From Gammaproteobacteria bacterium (lineage in GTDB: Bacteria > Pseudomonadota > Gammaproteobacteria > BMS3Bbin11), in assembly GCA_030617565.1 (NCBI GenBank), contig JAUWVE010000031.1:1-12068 (forward strand): DNA of 12,068 bases, given 5' to 3'. Shown piece by piece: positions 1 to 6,913 of this stretch (the first letter of the stretch is position 1; every line of letters starts with the position of its first letter). The notes beneath the pieces were generated by a model. That model worked only from the letters and a program-made list of their open reading frames with translations, was not told the origin of the DNA and ran no database searches. Position numbers and translations under genes: made by a program.

Positions 1-283
1 CAGACAGGGCAATGCCCTGTGCTGGAAAACTGCAGGCGGTTCAGGTTTCAGGGGCTCAAGAAAGAGTACTCCTTTTGCTGCACAGGTCGCCGCAGAACAT
101 GCCGGAAAAGATGCCAGAGACATGGGTGTCAAACACCTTGAGGTTCGTGTCAAAGGCCCTGGGCCTGGCCGTGACTCAGCTATACGCGCACTCAATTCTG
201 TAGGATTCGAGATCAGTAATATCTCGGATGTTACCCCTATCCCTCATAATGGCTGCCGCCCGTCAAAACGGCGCCGCGTCTAA
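1..283 (+). CDS. rpsK: 30S ribosomal protein S11, C-terminal part
   Basis: This is the last 93 codons of S11, cut by the left edge; the first full codon begins at base 2. S11 is a small-subunit platform protein that contacts 16S rRNA near the mRNA exit region. The visible protein runs from RQGNALCWKTAGG through the conserved GSRKSTPFAAQVAAE segment, KGPGPGRDSAIRAL and the invariant tail DVTPIPHNGCRPSKRRRV, which closely match E. coli S11. The stop codon is TAA at 281-283. rpsD follows after 18 bp, as in the gammaproteobacterial alpha operon (rpsM-rpsK-rpsD-rpoA-rplQ), so rpsM is expected just to the left. Identification is secure; only the N-terminus is missing. Confidence 0.97.
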   Translation, partial: RQGNALCWKTAGGSGFRGSRKSTPFAAQVAAEHAGKDARDMGVKHLEVRVKGPGPGRDSAIRALNSVGFEISNISDVTPIPHNGCRPSKRRRV

Positions 284-301
284 TCATCCGGAGATTTAAC
301 A

Positions 302-928
302 GTGGCAAGATATATAGGATCAGTCTGTCGTTTATGCCGTCGTGAAGGTGGTAAACTTTATCTGAAAGGCGAGCGCTGCTTTACAGACAAATGTGCAGTT
401 GAAAAGCGTGCATACCCACCCGGACAACATGGGCAGCGACGCACACGTGTATCGGATTATGGTCTTCAGTTAAGAGAAAAGCAGAAGTTGCGCCGTATTT
501 ACGGGGTGATGGAAAAGCAATTTCTTGACTACTACAAAGAAGCCGATCGAATTAAAGGTTCAACAGGTGATAACCTGCTGAAGTTGCTGGAAGGTCGTCT
601 GGATAACGTTGTTTATCGCATGGGCTTCGGCACTTCAAGAGCAGAGTCACGCCAACTATTGCGCCATAACGGCATACTTGTAAATGGTAAACGTCTTAAC
701 ATCCCTTCTTACCAGGTGCGCCCGAGTGACGAAATTACTTTATCAGAATCAGCTAAACAGCAGATTCGTGTCACAGCCGCACTTGAAGCAGCAGAACAAC
801 GCGGCGTTGCCGACTGGCTTGATGTTGACTTTAAGGCGATGAAAGGCGTTTATCGTGTTACTCCGGATCGCAGTGACCTGCCAGGTGAGATCGACGAGTC
901 TCTCGTTATCGCACTGTACTCGAAGTAA
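302..928 (+). CDS. rpsD: 30S ribosomal protein S4, four-cysteine form
   Basis: S4 is a primary 16S rRNA binder that starts small-subunit assembly; in E. coli it also represses translation of its own operon. The 208-residue protein has the usual length. The start is GTG at 302, preceded by GGAG at 290-293, and gives the conserved N-terminus MARYIG. The REKQKLRRIYG and LEGRLDNVVYRMGFG motifs lead into the S4 RNA-binding domain (about residues 95-160), and the protein ends in the typical ALYSK. The N-terminus carries C9, C12, C26 and C31, the pattern of the zinc-binding S4 of Thermus. E. coli S4 lacks this full set. The S4 operator, if kept, would lie upstream of rpsM outside the window. Confidence 0.97.
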   Translation: MARYIGSVCRLCRREGGKLYLKGERCFTDKCAVEKRAYPPGQHGQRRTRVSDYGLQLREKQKLRRIYGVMEKQFLDYYKEADRIKGSTGDNLLKLLEGRLDNVVYRMGFGTSRAESRQLLRHNGILVNGKRLNIPSYQVRPSDEITLSESAKQQIRVTAALEAAEQRGVADWLDVDFKAMKGVYRVTPDRSDLPGEIDESLVIALYSK

Positions 929-976
929 TTAGACAAGTAAGTAATTAAAGTCTCAGCCCACACAAGAGGGAATGGA

Positions 977-1987
977 ATGTCAGATTCAGTTATAGATTTT
1001 CTGAAGCCACGTTTTGTTGATGTCACAAAAGTTGATGACAATCATGCACGCGTAACTATCGAGCCGCTGGAACGCGGGTTCGGATTTACCCTGGGTACAG
1101 CCCTGCGCCGCATCCTGCTGTCATCCATTACCGGTTATGCAATTTCAGAAGTAAAAATTACCGGTGTCGATCATGAATATGACAACATCGAAGGTGTACA
1201 GGAAGATGTACTGGAGATTCTGATGAATCTCAAGAGCGTTGCTCTTTCTCTTGAAGGTAGAGAGAGTGCAAAACTCCATATAAAGAAAAAGGGCCCCGGT
1301 AAATTAACCGCGGGTGATCTTGCTACCGAGCATGATGTAATGATCGCCAACCCTGATCTTGTAATCGCCCATATCAACAAAAATGTTGAATTGGAGATGG
1401 AACTTGATGTAACCCAGGGCAGGGGCTATCACACGGCTGTTTCACGCAAGAATGATGAAGAAACAACCAGTATCGGTGTAATCAGGCTTGATGCATCATA
1501 CAGCCCGGTGCGTCAGGTATCATACGATGTGGATTCAGCCCGCGTAGAACAGCGTACTGATCTTGATAAACTCATTTTCACACTTGAAACAAATGGTACG
1601 GTTGATCCGGAGCAGTCAATTCGTATGGCGGCTACCATTCTTTATGACCAGATTTCAGTGTTTGTTGATCTGAAAGTCAAAGAACCGGAGCCGGAAGAGC
1701 CGGAAGAGCCACCGATAGATCCAATCTTACTGCGTCCAGTCGATGATCTTGAGCTGACTGTCCGCTCTGCAAATTGCCTGAAGGCCGAAAATATATTTTA
1801 TATCGGTGACCTGGTTCAGCGCGATGAAAGCGAGCTGCTGAAGACACCGAATTTAGGTAAGAAATCATTAACAGAGATAAAGGACGTTCTGGCACAGAAT
1901 GGACTTTCTCTTGGCACCAAACTTGAAGTATGGCCACCTGCATCACTGATTCAAAGCAGTGATGAAGAAGCGGCTACTGGATTGTAG
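977..1987 (+). CDS. rpoA: DNA-directed RNA polymerase subunit alpha
   Basis: The alpha dimer is the assembly platform for beta and beta'. Its C-terminal domain binds UP elements and activators. The protein has 336 residues (E. coli 329). The N-terminal domain holds GFGFTLGTALRRILLSS (about 35-51), the dimerisation and beta-contact region. The C-terminal domain begins near DPILLRPVDDLELTVRSANCLKAE and includes the DNA-contacting arginine of VRSANCLKAE and the TPNLGKKSLTEIKDVL helix. The linker is Pro/Glu-rich (EPEPEEPEEPP) and partly built from a 9-bp DNA repeat. A Shine-Dalgarno-like GAGGG at 966-970 precedes ATG 977. rplQ follows after 11 bp. Identification is secure. Confidence 0.98.
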   Translation: MSDSVIDFLKPRFVDVTKVDDNHARVTIEPLERGFGFTLGTALRRILLSSITGYAISEVKITGVDHEYDNIEGVQEDVLEILMNLKSVALSLEGRESAKLHIKKKGPGKLTAGDLATEHDVMIANPDLVIAHINKNVELEMELDVTQGRGYHTAVSRKNDEETTSIGVIRLDASYSPVRQVSYDVDSARVEQRTDLDKLIFTLETNGTVDPEQSIRMAATILYDQISVFVDLKVKEPEPEEPEEPPIDPILLRPVDDLELTVRSANCLKAENIFYIGDLVQRDESELLKTPNLGKKSLTEIKDVLAQNGLSLGTKLEVWPPASLIQSSDEEAATGL

Positions 1988-1998
1988 AGGTTACAGAT

Positions 1999-2394
1999 AT
2001 GCGACACCGTAAAAGTGGAAGAAAGTTGAATATGACCAGTGCTCATCGCAAGGCCATGTTCAAAAATATGTCAGTATCACTTCTTCTTCATGAAGAAATA
2101 CGTACAACATTGCCAAAGGCAAAAGAACTGCGCCGACATGTAGAGCCATTAATTACATTGGCTAAGACTCCTACGGTTGCCAATCGCCGACTGGCTTTTT
2201 CACGCTTACGTGACCGTGATATGGTTAGCAAGTTATTTGATGATCTTGGCGTACACTTCAAAGATCGTCCCGGTGGTTACCTGCGTATTCTAAAGTGTGG
2301 ATACCGTCCAGGTGACAAGGCCCCTATGGCCATCGTACAGATGGTGTCACGCGAAAAAGTTGATGCAGAAGGTGAAGAAAGCTCGGCTGACTAA
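1999..2394 (+). CDS. rplQ: 50S ribosomal protein L17
   Basis: L17 is a large-subunit protein located near the peptide exit tunnel. The 131-residue product (E. coli 127) shows the family start MRHRKSGRKLNMTSAHRKAM, the helical segment LLLHEEIRTTLPKAKELRR, and RPGGYLRILKCGYRPGDKAPMAIVQ near the end. The ribosome-binding site AGAGG (1986-1990) overlaps the rpoA stop codon TAG (1985-1987), so translation of the two is probably coupled. The C-terminal tail after MVSREKV is short and acidic. It is the last gene of the alpha operon, and a strong terminator begins 18 bp after the stop. Confidence 0.97.
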   Translation: MRHRKSGRKLNMTSAHRKAMFKNMSVSLLLHEEIRTTLPKAKELRRHVEPLITLAKTPTVANRRLAFSRLRDRDMVSKLFDDLGVHFKDRPGGYLRILKCGYRPGDKAPMAIVQMVSREKVDAEGEESSAD

Positions 2395-2412
2395 ACATCT
2401 GACAGTAACATC

Positions 2413-2460
2413 ATAACAAAAAAAGGCCATGTACTTAGTACATGGCCTTTTTTTTGTTAT
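2413..2460 (+). terminator. Intrinsic terminator of the alpha operon, probably bidirectional
   Basis: A perfect 10-bp GC-containing stem (GGCCATGTAC at 2425-2434 against GTACATGGCC at 2438-2447) closes a three-base TTA loop. It is flanked by A7 on the left (2418-2424) and T8 on the right (2448-2455). The pairing continues outward through ATAAC/GTTAT. Because both strands show a hairpin followed by a T-run, it can stop transcription from either side. It lies 18 bp after the rplQ stop codon. Confidence 0.95.
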
Positions 2461-2468
2461 TCTTCTGG

Positions 2469-2497
2469 TTGACAGCGCTTGCGTATGTGAATACTCT
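2469..2497 (+). promoter_or_regulatory. Candidate sigma70 promoter for the hemerythrin-like gene
   Basis: A perfect -35 hexamer TTGACA (2469-2474) is followed by a 17-bp spacer and TACTCT (2492-2497), which matches the -10 consensus at three of six positions. It sits just after the terminator and about 45 bp before the ATG at 2543, so the following gene has its own transcription start. The spacing is ideal but the -10 is weak, and no start site has been measured. Confidence 0.5.
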
Positions 2498-2542
2498 CAA
2501 TTTCCTGCATTACATTTTTTATGGTATCAATGGAGGTGGTCA

Positions 2543-2992
2543 ATGATCACATATGATGAACTAAATACACAAAATGACTCGATAACCGAGCTTTCCAACG
2601 TGCTTCTGTATCTGTTCAAAGAACGTTCAATGTGCGACACAGGTGCTTGTTGTGAACTTTTTGAGCGCTATGTAGAGAAGGTGAAATCCCATATAGATCT
2701 GGTAGATAAGAATCTGTATGGAAGCTTACTCAATGATTCGAATCCTGATATACGAAATCTGGTTAAAAACTTCATGTCGGGCTCACAGGAAATTAAAAAG
2801 CTGATTCGCGCATATACCCGGCAATGGTGTCCTCACAATCGCACTGATAAACTAGTAATCGGTGATCATGAGCGTTTCCTCAAGGAAACCGAGGGCATGT
2901 TCGAAATGATTCTGCAACGTATTCAGGATGAGACTGAAAAGCTCTATCCATTGATTAGAAAGGCTAGCGGTGACCTTGATACCGCTGCGTAA
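2543..2992 (+). CDS. Hemerythrin-like helical protein with degenerate metal site
   Basis: A 149-residue, mostly helical cytosolic protein with no signal peptide or membrane segment. The start is ATG 2543, with GGAGGTGG at 2532-2539; a longer reading frame reaches back into the terminator and is unlikely to be used. The pattern KVKSHIDLVDKNLY (residues 46-59) and the final helix MILQRIQDETEKLYPLI (122-138) resemble the hemerythrin HHE fold, whose normal role is diiron binding of oxygen or nitric oxide. Most ligand positions are changed: N11/D12 where the first His is expected, V54 where H50 should be followed by Glu, and R126 where the last His is expected. H50 and H109 remain. C31, C36, C37 and C96 are unusual. 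It may be a fold relative with a new role. The family call rests on pattern memory. Confidence 0.5.
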   Translation: MITYDELNTQNDSITELSNVLLYLFKERSMCDTGACCELFERYVEKVKSHIDLVDKNLYGSLLNDSNPDIRNLVKNFMSGSQEIKKLIRAYTRQWCPHNRTDKLVIGDHERFLKETEGMFEMILQRIQDETEKLYPLIRKASGDLDTAA

Positions 2993-3045
2993 TATTGCCG
3001 TGCATTCTTCTGAACCTGACTGATTCCCCGGTCCCGCTGGGCTTT

Positions 3046-3058
3046 TATAATTTTACCA
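3046..3058 (+). promoter_or_regulatory. Consensus -10 box abutting the start codon (possible leaderless start)
   Basis: A perfect TATAAT lies at 3046-3051, so transcription would begin near 3058, the A of the ATG. No Shine-Dalgarno sequence is visible in the 20 bases before this ATG, which fits a leaderless mRNA. No good -35 is present at the right distance (ATTCCC at 3023-3028 is poor). Read-through from the gene upstream is an equally reasonable source of transcript. Confidence 0.3.
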
Positions 3059-3780
3059 TGATTGCCCTGCTTACCGATTTTGGTCTGGATGGCTTGTATG
3101 TAGGGCAGATGCATGCCCTCCTGGCGACTGACTTACCCGGTGTTCAGGTCATCGACCTTTGCCACACAATACCTGCTCAGGATATACGTTCTGCAGCATA
3201 CCTGATACCTGCCTACACCCGCCACTTGCCACCGGCCACTATCATAATCTGCGTTGTTGATCCCGGGGTGGGCGGAAAACGGCCACATGCTGTCTGTAAA
3301 GCCGGCGACCGTTGGTACATCGGCCCCGATAATGGCCTGTTTGACGTACTTGAGCAGCATGCTCTTAGCTTCAGCAAATATCATTTTAACTGGCCTGGTC
3401 AGGTCAGCAACAGTTTTCATGCCCGTGATGTCTACACTCCTGCCGCCTGCCTGCTTGCAGAATCTGCTACGCCGGATATTTTACAGGCGAAGCAGGTAGA
3501 AACTGAAAAGCTGAGATTTAAAGCAGATTTAAATGAAGTTATCTATTTTGATCATTTTGGTAATGCAATTACCGGTTTTCGCAGCACAAGCTTGAGCAAC
3601 GACACAACGATACGCATTAATGGCCATGCTTTGATTTCGGCACGGACATTCTCGGATATAGATAAAGGGAAAAGCTTCTGGTATGAAAATGCCAATGGCC
3701 TGGTTGAGATAGCCGCAAATCAGGGCAGTGCGAGAGATCGGCTAGGGCTGAAACTGGGTGATTCGTTCAGTATAGACTGA
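3058..3780 (+). CDS. S-adenosylmethionine hydrolase (DUF62 / SAM hydroxide adenosyltransferase family)
   Basis: Family members cleave S-adenosylmethionine with water or hydroxide, giving adenosine and methionine. They are related to the fluorinase and chlorinase enzymes. The 240-residue protein begins MIALLTDFGLDGLYVGQM, the family N-terminus, which fixes the start at ATG 3058 rather than an in-frame TTG at 2995. The catalytic set described for the archaeal homologue PH0463 (Asp68, Arg75, His127) is visible as D68 in VVDPGVG, R75 in GKRP and H121 in FHARDVYTPAA. IGPDNGLF (88-95) and the C-terminal domain from about residue 155 with FGNAITG are also typical. The hemerythrin-like gene ends 65 bp upstream; no direct functional link is evident. 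It is soluble, with no export signal. Confidence 0.9.
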   Translation: MIALLTDFGLDGLYVGQMHALLATDLPGVQVIDLCHTIPAQDIRSAAYLIPAYTRHLPPATIIICVVDPGVGGKRPHAVCKAGDRWYIGPDNGLFDVLEQHALSFSKYHFNWPGQVSNSFHARDVYTPAACLLAESATPDILQAKQVETEKLRFKADLNEVIYFDHFGNAITGFRSTSLSNDTTIRINGHALISARTFSDIDKGKSFWYENANGLVEIAANQGSARDRLGLKLGDSFSID

Positions 3781-3787
3781 TGTCTTA

Positions 3788-3893
3788 AGTTCCAAGTTCC
3801 AAGATTCAAGATTAAAGTTCCAAGATTCAAGATTAAAGTTCCAAGATTCAAGATTAAAGTTCCAAGGGGAAAGGGGAAAGGGGAAAGGGGAAA
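3788..3893. repeat. Heptamer-phased tandem array (15 heptads)
   Basis: From 3788 to 3892 the DNA keeps an unbroken 7-bp period. The order is AGTTCCA, then three copies of a 21-bp unit AGTTCCA-AGATTCA-AGATTAA (3795-3815, 3816-3836, 3837-3857), one more AGTTCCA, and four copies of AGGGGAA (3865-3892). Every heptad begins with AG. The three 21-bp copies are identical, which implies recent expansion. The array lies between the convergent 3' ends of the SAM hydrolase gene and uvrA and codes for nothing convincing. Confidence 0.93.
3866..3890 (+). other. Perfect G-quadruplex motif
   Basis: Four G4 runs separated by three identical AAA loops (3866-3869, 3873-3876, 3880-3883, 3887-3890) meet the strictest G-quadruplex pattern. 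The tract 3865-3893 is also entirely purine and mirror-symmetric, so triplex (H-DNA) is an alternative structure. The G-rich strand is the coding strand of the SAM hydrolase gene, so a structure in the RNA would lie in its 3' trailer. Folding is inferred from sequence only. Confidence 0.75.
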
Positions 3894-3904
3894 CTGTTTT
3901 AGTC

Positions 3905-3985
3905 TTTTGTGGGAGGCGCGCCCTCGCGGCGAATGATCCTTGTACAATCCTAAATACCTTGCCCCTGGGCGGGCCTCCCACAAAA
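3905..3985. repeat. REP-type inverted pair (REPIN-like)
   Basis: TTTTGTGGGAGGC (3905-3917) is repeated exactly in inverted form at 3973-3985, and pairing resumes for about five more bases after one mismatch. The left half continues as GGAGGCGCGCCCTCGCGGCGAA, containing a small hairpin (CGCG-CCCT-CGCG, 3917-3928). This resembles the TGTGGGAGCG/TGTAGGAGCG REP sequences of Pseudomonas and other gammaproteobacteria. Neither strand has a T-run after the stem (A-runs follow instead), so it is not a standard terminator. It lies between two convergent genes, the usual site for REP elements. Confidence 0.7.
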
Positions 3986-4039
3986 AAACAATCAAAGTGA
4001 TATTCAATCTTTAATCCTTCGCCTTCAGCCTGATATTCT

Positions 4040-6880
4040 TTACGCTGCCGTTTTTTTGCCTTTTTCCAGCAGCGGTTTCAAATATACACCGGTATAGGAT
4101 TCACTGACCTCACAAATCTGCTCCGGTGTGCCTGAAGCTATAATTGTTCCGCCACCCATACCCCCTTCGGGACCAAGATCGACAACCCAGTCAGCGGTTT
4201 TGATGACGTCGAGGTTATGCTCTATCACAATGATGGTATTTCCCTGGTCGCGCAGGCGATGCAGGACAGTGAGTAACAGCTCAATATCCTGAAAATGCAG
4301 CCCCGTAGTGGGTTCATCAAGGATGTACAGTGTTTTTCCCGTGCCACGTTTGGATAGTTCACGAGACAACTTTATGCGCTGCGCTTCACCACCTGAAAGG
4401 GTTGTTGCGCTCTGGCCGAGGCAGATATAACCCAGCCCGACATCCATCAGGGTATCGAGTTTGCGCTTGACCACCGGGATGGCCTGAAAAAAATCTGCCG
4501 CTTCCTCGATACTCATTTGCAGGACTTCCTGAATGGATTTTCCCTTAAAGGTAATGTCCAGGGTCTCTCTATTGTAACGTGCGCCGCGGCAGCTGTCGCA
4601 GGGTACGTAGATGTCCGGCAGGAAGTGCATTTCTACCTTGATCAGGCCATCACCCTGACAGGCCTCGCAGCGCCCGCCTTTGACATTGAATGAGAAACGA
4701 CCGGGTTTATAGCCCCTGGCACGAGCTTCCGGGGTGTTGGCGAACAGTTCCCGTATCGGCGTGAACAGGCCCGTGTAGGTGGCCGGGTTCGAGCGCGGCG
4801 TACGGCCAATCGGGCTTTGATCGATATCGATGACTTTATCGAAGTGTTCCAGGCCCTCTATGGTGTCATGTGGGGCAGGTTCAAGGCTGCTGCCGTTCAG
4901 ATAAACCGCAACAGCGGGGTACAGGGTATCATTGATCAGAGTGGACTTTCCCGAACCGGAAACGCCGGTGATGCAGGTCAGCAGGCCGACCGGAATGGAT
5001 GCATCAATCTTGCGCAGGTTGTTGCCACTGGCACCTTTGATGATCAGCTGCTTTTTCCTGTCCGGTTTTGTTCTTTTAGCGGGGACGGCAATGGACAGTT
5101 CACCTGACAGGTATTTTCCGGTCACCGATGCAGGGTTGTTGAGGATATCCTCAGGCGTGCCCTCGGCGACGATGTGGCCACCGTTTACGCCTGCACCGGG
5201 GCCGAGATCCAGCACATGGTCGGCACTGCGTATAGCCTCTTCATCATGTTCAACGACGATTACCGTGTTGCCGAGGTCGCGTAACTGCAGCAGCGTAGCC
5301 AGCAGGCGGGAGTTGTCACGCTGGTGCAGGCCGATTGAAGGTTCATCCAGCACATACATCACTCCGACCAGGGCCGAGCCAATTTGTGATGCCAGGCGGA
5401 TACGCTGGGCTTCGCCACCGGACAGGGTTTCAGCCGAGCGGCTTAATGAAAGGTAGCCGAGGCCGACATTGGCCAGAAAACCCAGTCTTTCGGAGATCTC
5501 CTGGGTAATACGGTGGGCGATTTCAGCTCGTGATCCTTCGAGTTTTAATTTCCTGAAGTAGTCTACCGTCTGATCGATGGGTAGTGCGGAGATGTCATGT
5601 ATTGCCATATCACCGATGAAAACGTGACGTGATTCTTCACGCAGACGGCTGCCATTGCATTGCTCGCAGCAATGTACCGATAGATAGCGTGCCAGCTCAT
5701 CACGCACCGCATGAGATTCCGTTTCTTTGTAACGTCGCTCCATGTTAGGTATGACACCCTCAAAAGCATGAGTACGACTTTGTCCGCGCATGCTTTTGTA
5801 ATGGAATGTTATCTTTTCCCTGCCGCTGCCATACAGCAGAACTTTCTGAATCTTTTTTGGCAGATCCTCAAAAGCGGTCTCGATGCTGAAGCCATAGTGC
5901 TCTGACAGGTTGTTTAGCAGGTTGAAGTAGAAGCCATTTCGCCGGTCCCAGCCGGCAATGGCGCCACCCACCAGGCTTAAAGACTTATCACGAATTACAC
6001 GCCTGGGGTCAAATAACTGGCGTACCCCCAGGCCATCACATCCTGGACAGGCACCTGCCGGGTTATTGAACGAGAACAGCCGCGGCTCGAGCTCGGACAG
6101 GCTGTAACCGCATTTCGGGCAGGCATAGCGGGCTGAAAAGACCTGGCTGGTTTCCTTGCCACCTTTGGGCTGCGTCAACACATGCACCAGGCCGTCACTC
6201 AGTTCCAGAGCGGTCTCAAAGGATTCGGCAAGTCTCTGTTCAATTCCCTCGCGTACTACCAGTCGATCAACTACTGCCTCAATAGTGTGCTTGTTGTTCT
6301 TCTTTAACTCCGTGGCAAATTCTAGTTCCGTAACGACGCCGCCAATACGCGCACGAATAAAACCCTGAGCGCGTAGCTGATCAATAATCTGGGTATGTTC
6401 TCCTTTGCGTTCCTGAATGACCGGTGCCAACAACAGCAAACGATCACCCTCATCCATTGCCATTACCTGATCGACCATCTGGCTGACAGTCTGAGCCTTC
6501 AACGGCAGATCATGGGTCGGGCAACGCGGCTCACCGATGCGCGCAAACAGCAGGCGCAGGTAGTCGTGGATCTCGGTTACCGTGCCGACCGTTGAGCGCG
6601 GGTTATGCGAGGTGCTCTTCTGCTCAATGCTGATAGCAGGGGAGAGTCCCTCGATATGATCAACATCCGGTTTTTCCATCAGCGAGAGAAATTGCCGTGC
6701 ATAGGCTGACAAAGATTCAACGTAGCGACGCTGACCTTCCGCATAGATGGTGTCGAAGGCCAGCGACGACTTTCCCGAGCCGGAAAGGCCGGTAATGACA
6801 ATGAGCTTGTTGCGTGGCAGATCCAGAGAAATATTCGCCAGATTATGCATGCGTGCGCCACGGATGCTGATGTATTTCAT
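4040..6880 (-). CDS. uvrA: Excinuclease ABC subunit A
   Basis: UvrA dimers find bulky DNA lesions and load UvrB in nucleotide excision repair. The 946-residue protein (E. coli 940) is complete. The first ATPase half has Walker A GLSGSGKSS with K37, a zinc site (C254, C257, C278, C281), signature LSGGEAQRIRLA and Walker B YVLDEPSIGLH. The second half has Walker A GVSGSGKST with K645, zinc site C738, C741, C761 and C764, signature LSGGEAQRIKLS and YILDEPTTGLH. The UvrB-binding and insertion regions look intact. The start codon has only a weak ribosome-binding site. The gene is divergent from the yajR-like gene, and ssb lies beyond that, as in Pseudomonas. I see no LexA box of the CTGT-N8-ACAG type upstream, so E. 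coli-style SOS control is not supported by the sequence. Confidence 0.98.
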   Translation of the reverse strand: MKYISIRGARMHNLANISLDLPRNKLIVITGLSGSGKSSLAFDTIYAEGQRRYVESLSAYARQFLSLMEKPDVDHIEGLSPAISIEQKSTSHNPRSTVGTVTEIHDYLRLLFARIGEPRCPTHDLPLKAQTVSQMVDQVMAMDEGDRLLLLAPVIQERKGEHTQIIDQLRAQGFIRARIGGVVTELEFATELKKNNKHTIEAVVDRLVVREGIEQRLAESFETALELSDGLVHVLTQPKGGKETSQVFSARYACPKCGYSLSELEPRLFSFNNPAGACPGCDGLGVRQLFDPRRVIRDKSLSLVGGAIAGWDRRNGFYFNLLNNLSEHYGFSIETAFEDLPKKIQKVLLYGSGREKITFHYKSMRGQSRTHAFEGVIPNMERRYKETESHAVRDELARYLSVHCCEQCNGSRLREESRHVFIGDMAIHDISALPIDQTVDYFRKLKLEGSRAEIAHRITQEISERLGFLANVGLGYLSLSRSAETLSGGEAQRIRLASQIGSALVGVMYVLDEPSIGLHQRDNSRLLATLLQLRDLGNTVIVVEHDEEAIRSADHVLDLGPGAGVNGGHIVAEGTPEDILNNPASVTGKYLSGELSIAVPAKRTKPDRKKQLIIKGASGNNLRKIDASIPVGLLTCITGVSGSGKSTLINDTLYPAVAVYLNGSSLEPAPHDTIEGLEHFDKVIDIDQSPIGRTPRSNPATYTGLFTPIRELFANTPEARARGYKPGRFSFNVKGGRCEACQGDGLIKVEMHFLPDIYVPCDSCRGARYNRETLDITFKGKSIQEVLQMSIEEAADFFQAIPVVKRKLDTLMDVGLGYICLGQSATTLSGGEAQRIKLSRELSKRGTGKTLYILDEPTTGLHFQDIELLLTVLHRLRDQGNTIIVIEHNLDVIKTADWVVDLGPEGGMGGGTIIASGTPEQICEVSESYTGVYLKPLLEKGKKTAA

Positions 6881-6913
6881 TTCTGAATTATTACTCTTTA
6901 AGGATTTGATTGT

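Noticed and set aside
2466..2482. Sigma54 -24/-12 promoter (TGG ... TTGC)
   Set aside because: The GG to GC distance is 14 rather than 12 bases, so it does not fit sigma54; a sigma70 reading fits better.
2429..2542. N-terminal extension of the hemerythrin-like protein
   Set aside because: It would start inside the terminator hairpin; ATG 2543 has a strong Shine-Dalgarno sequence and the promoter lies between the two.
2995..3057. TTG start adding 21 residues to the SAM hydrolase
   Set aside because: The extension lacks a ribosome-binding site, and the family N-terminus begins at ATG 3058, where residue numbering also matches catalytic D68 and R75.
3788..3865. CRISPR-like repeat array
   Set aside because: The units are contiguous 7/21-bp tandem repeats with no unique spacers and no cas genes nearby.
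3905..3985. Bidirectional terminator for the SAM hydrolase gene and uvrA
   Set aside because: The stem arms are separated by 55 bases and on both strands the stem is followed by A-runs rather than T-runs, so a REP pair fits better.
3720..4007. Leftward reading frame encoding LNLGTLI-type peptide repeats
   Set aside because: The repeated peptide is only a translation of the 21-bp tandem DNA repeat; the frame starts in REP DNA, has no ribosome-binding site and runs into the SAM hydrolase gene.
4817..5456. Plus-strand open frames opposite uvrA
   Set aside because: They are antisense shadows of a fully conserved uvrA and have no recognisable protein features.
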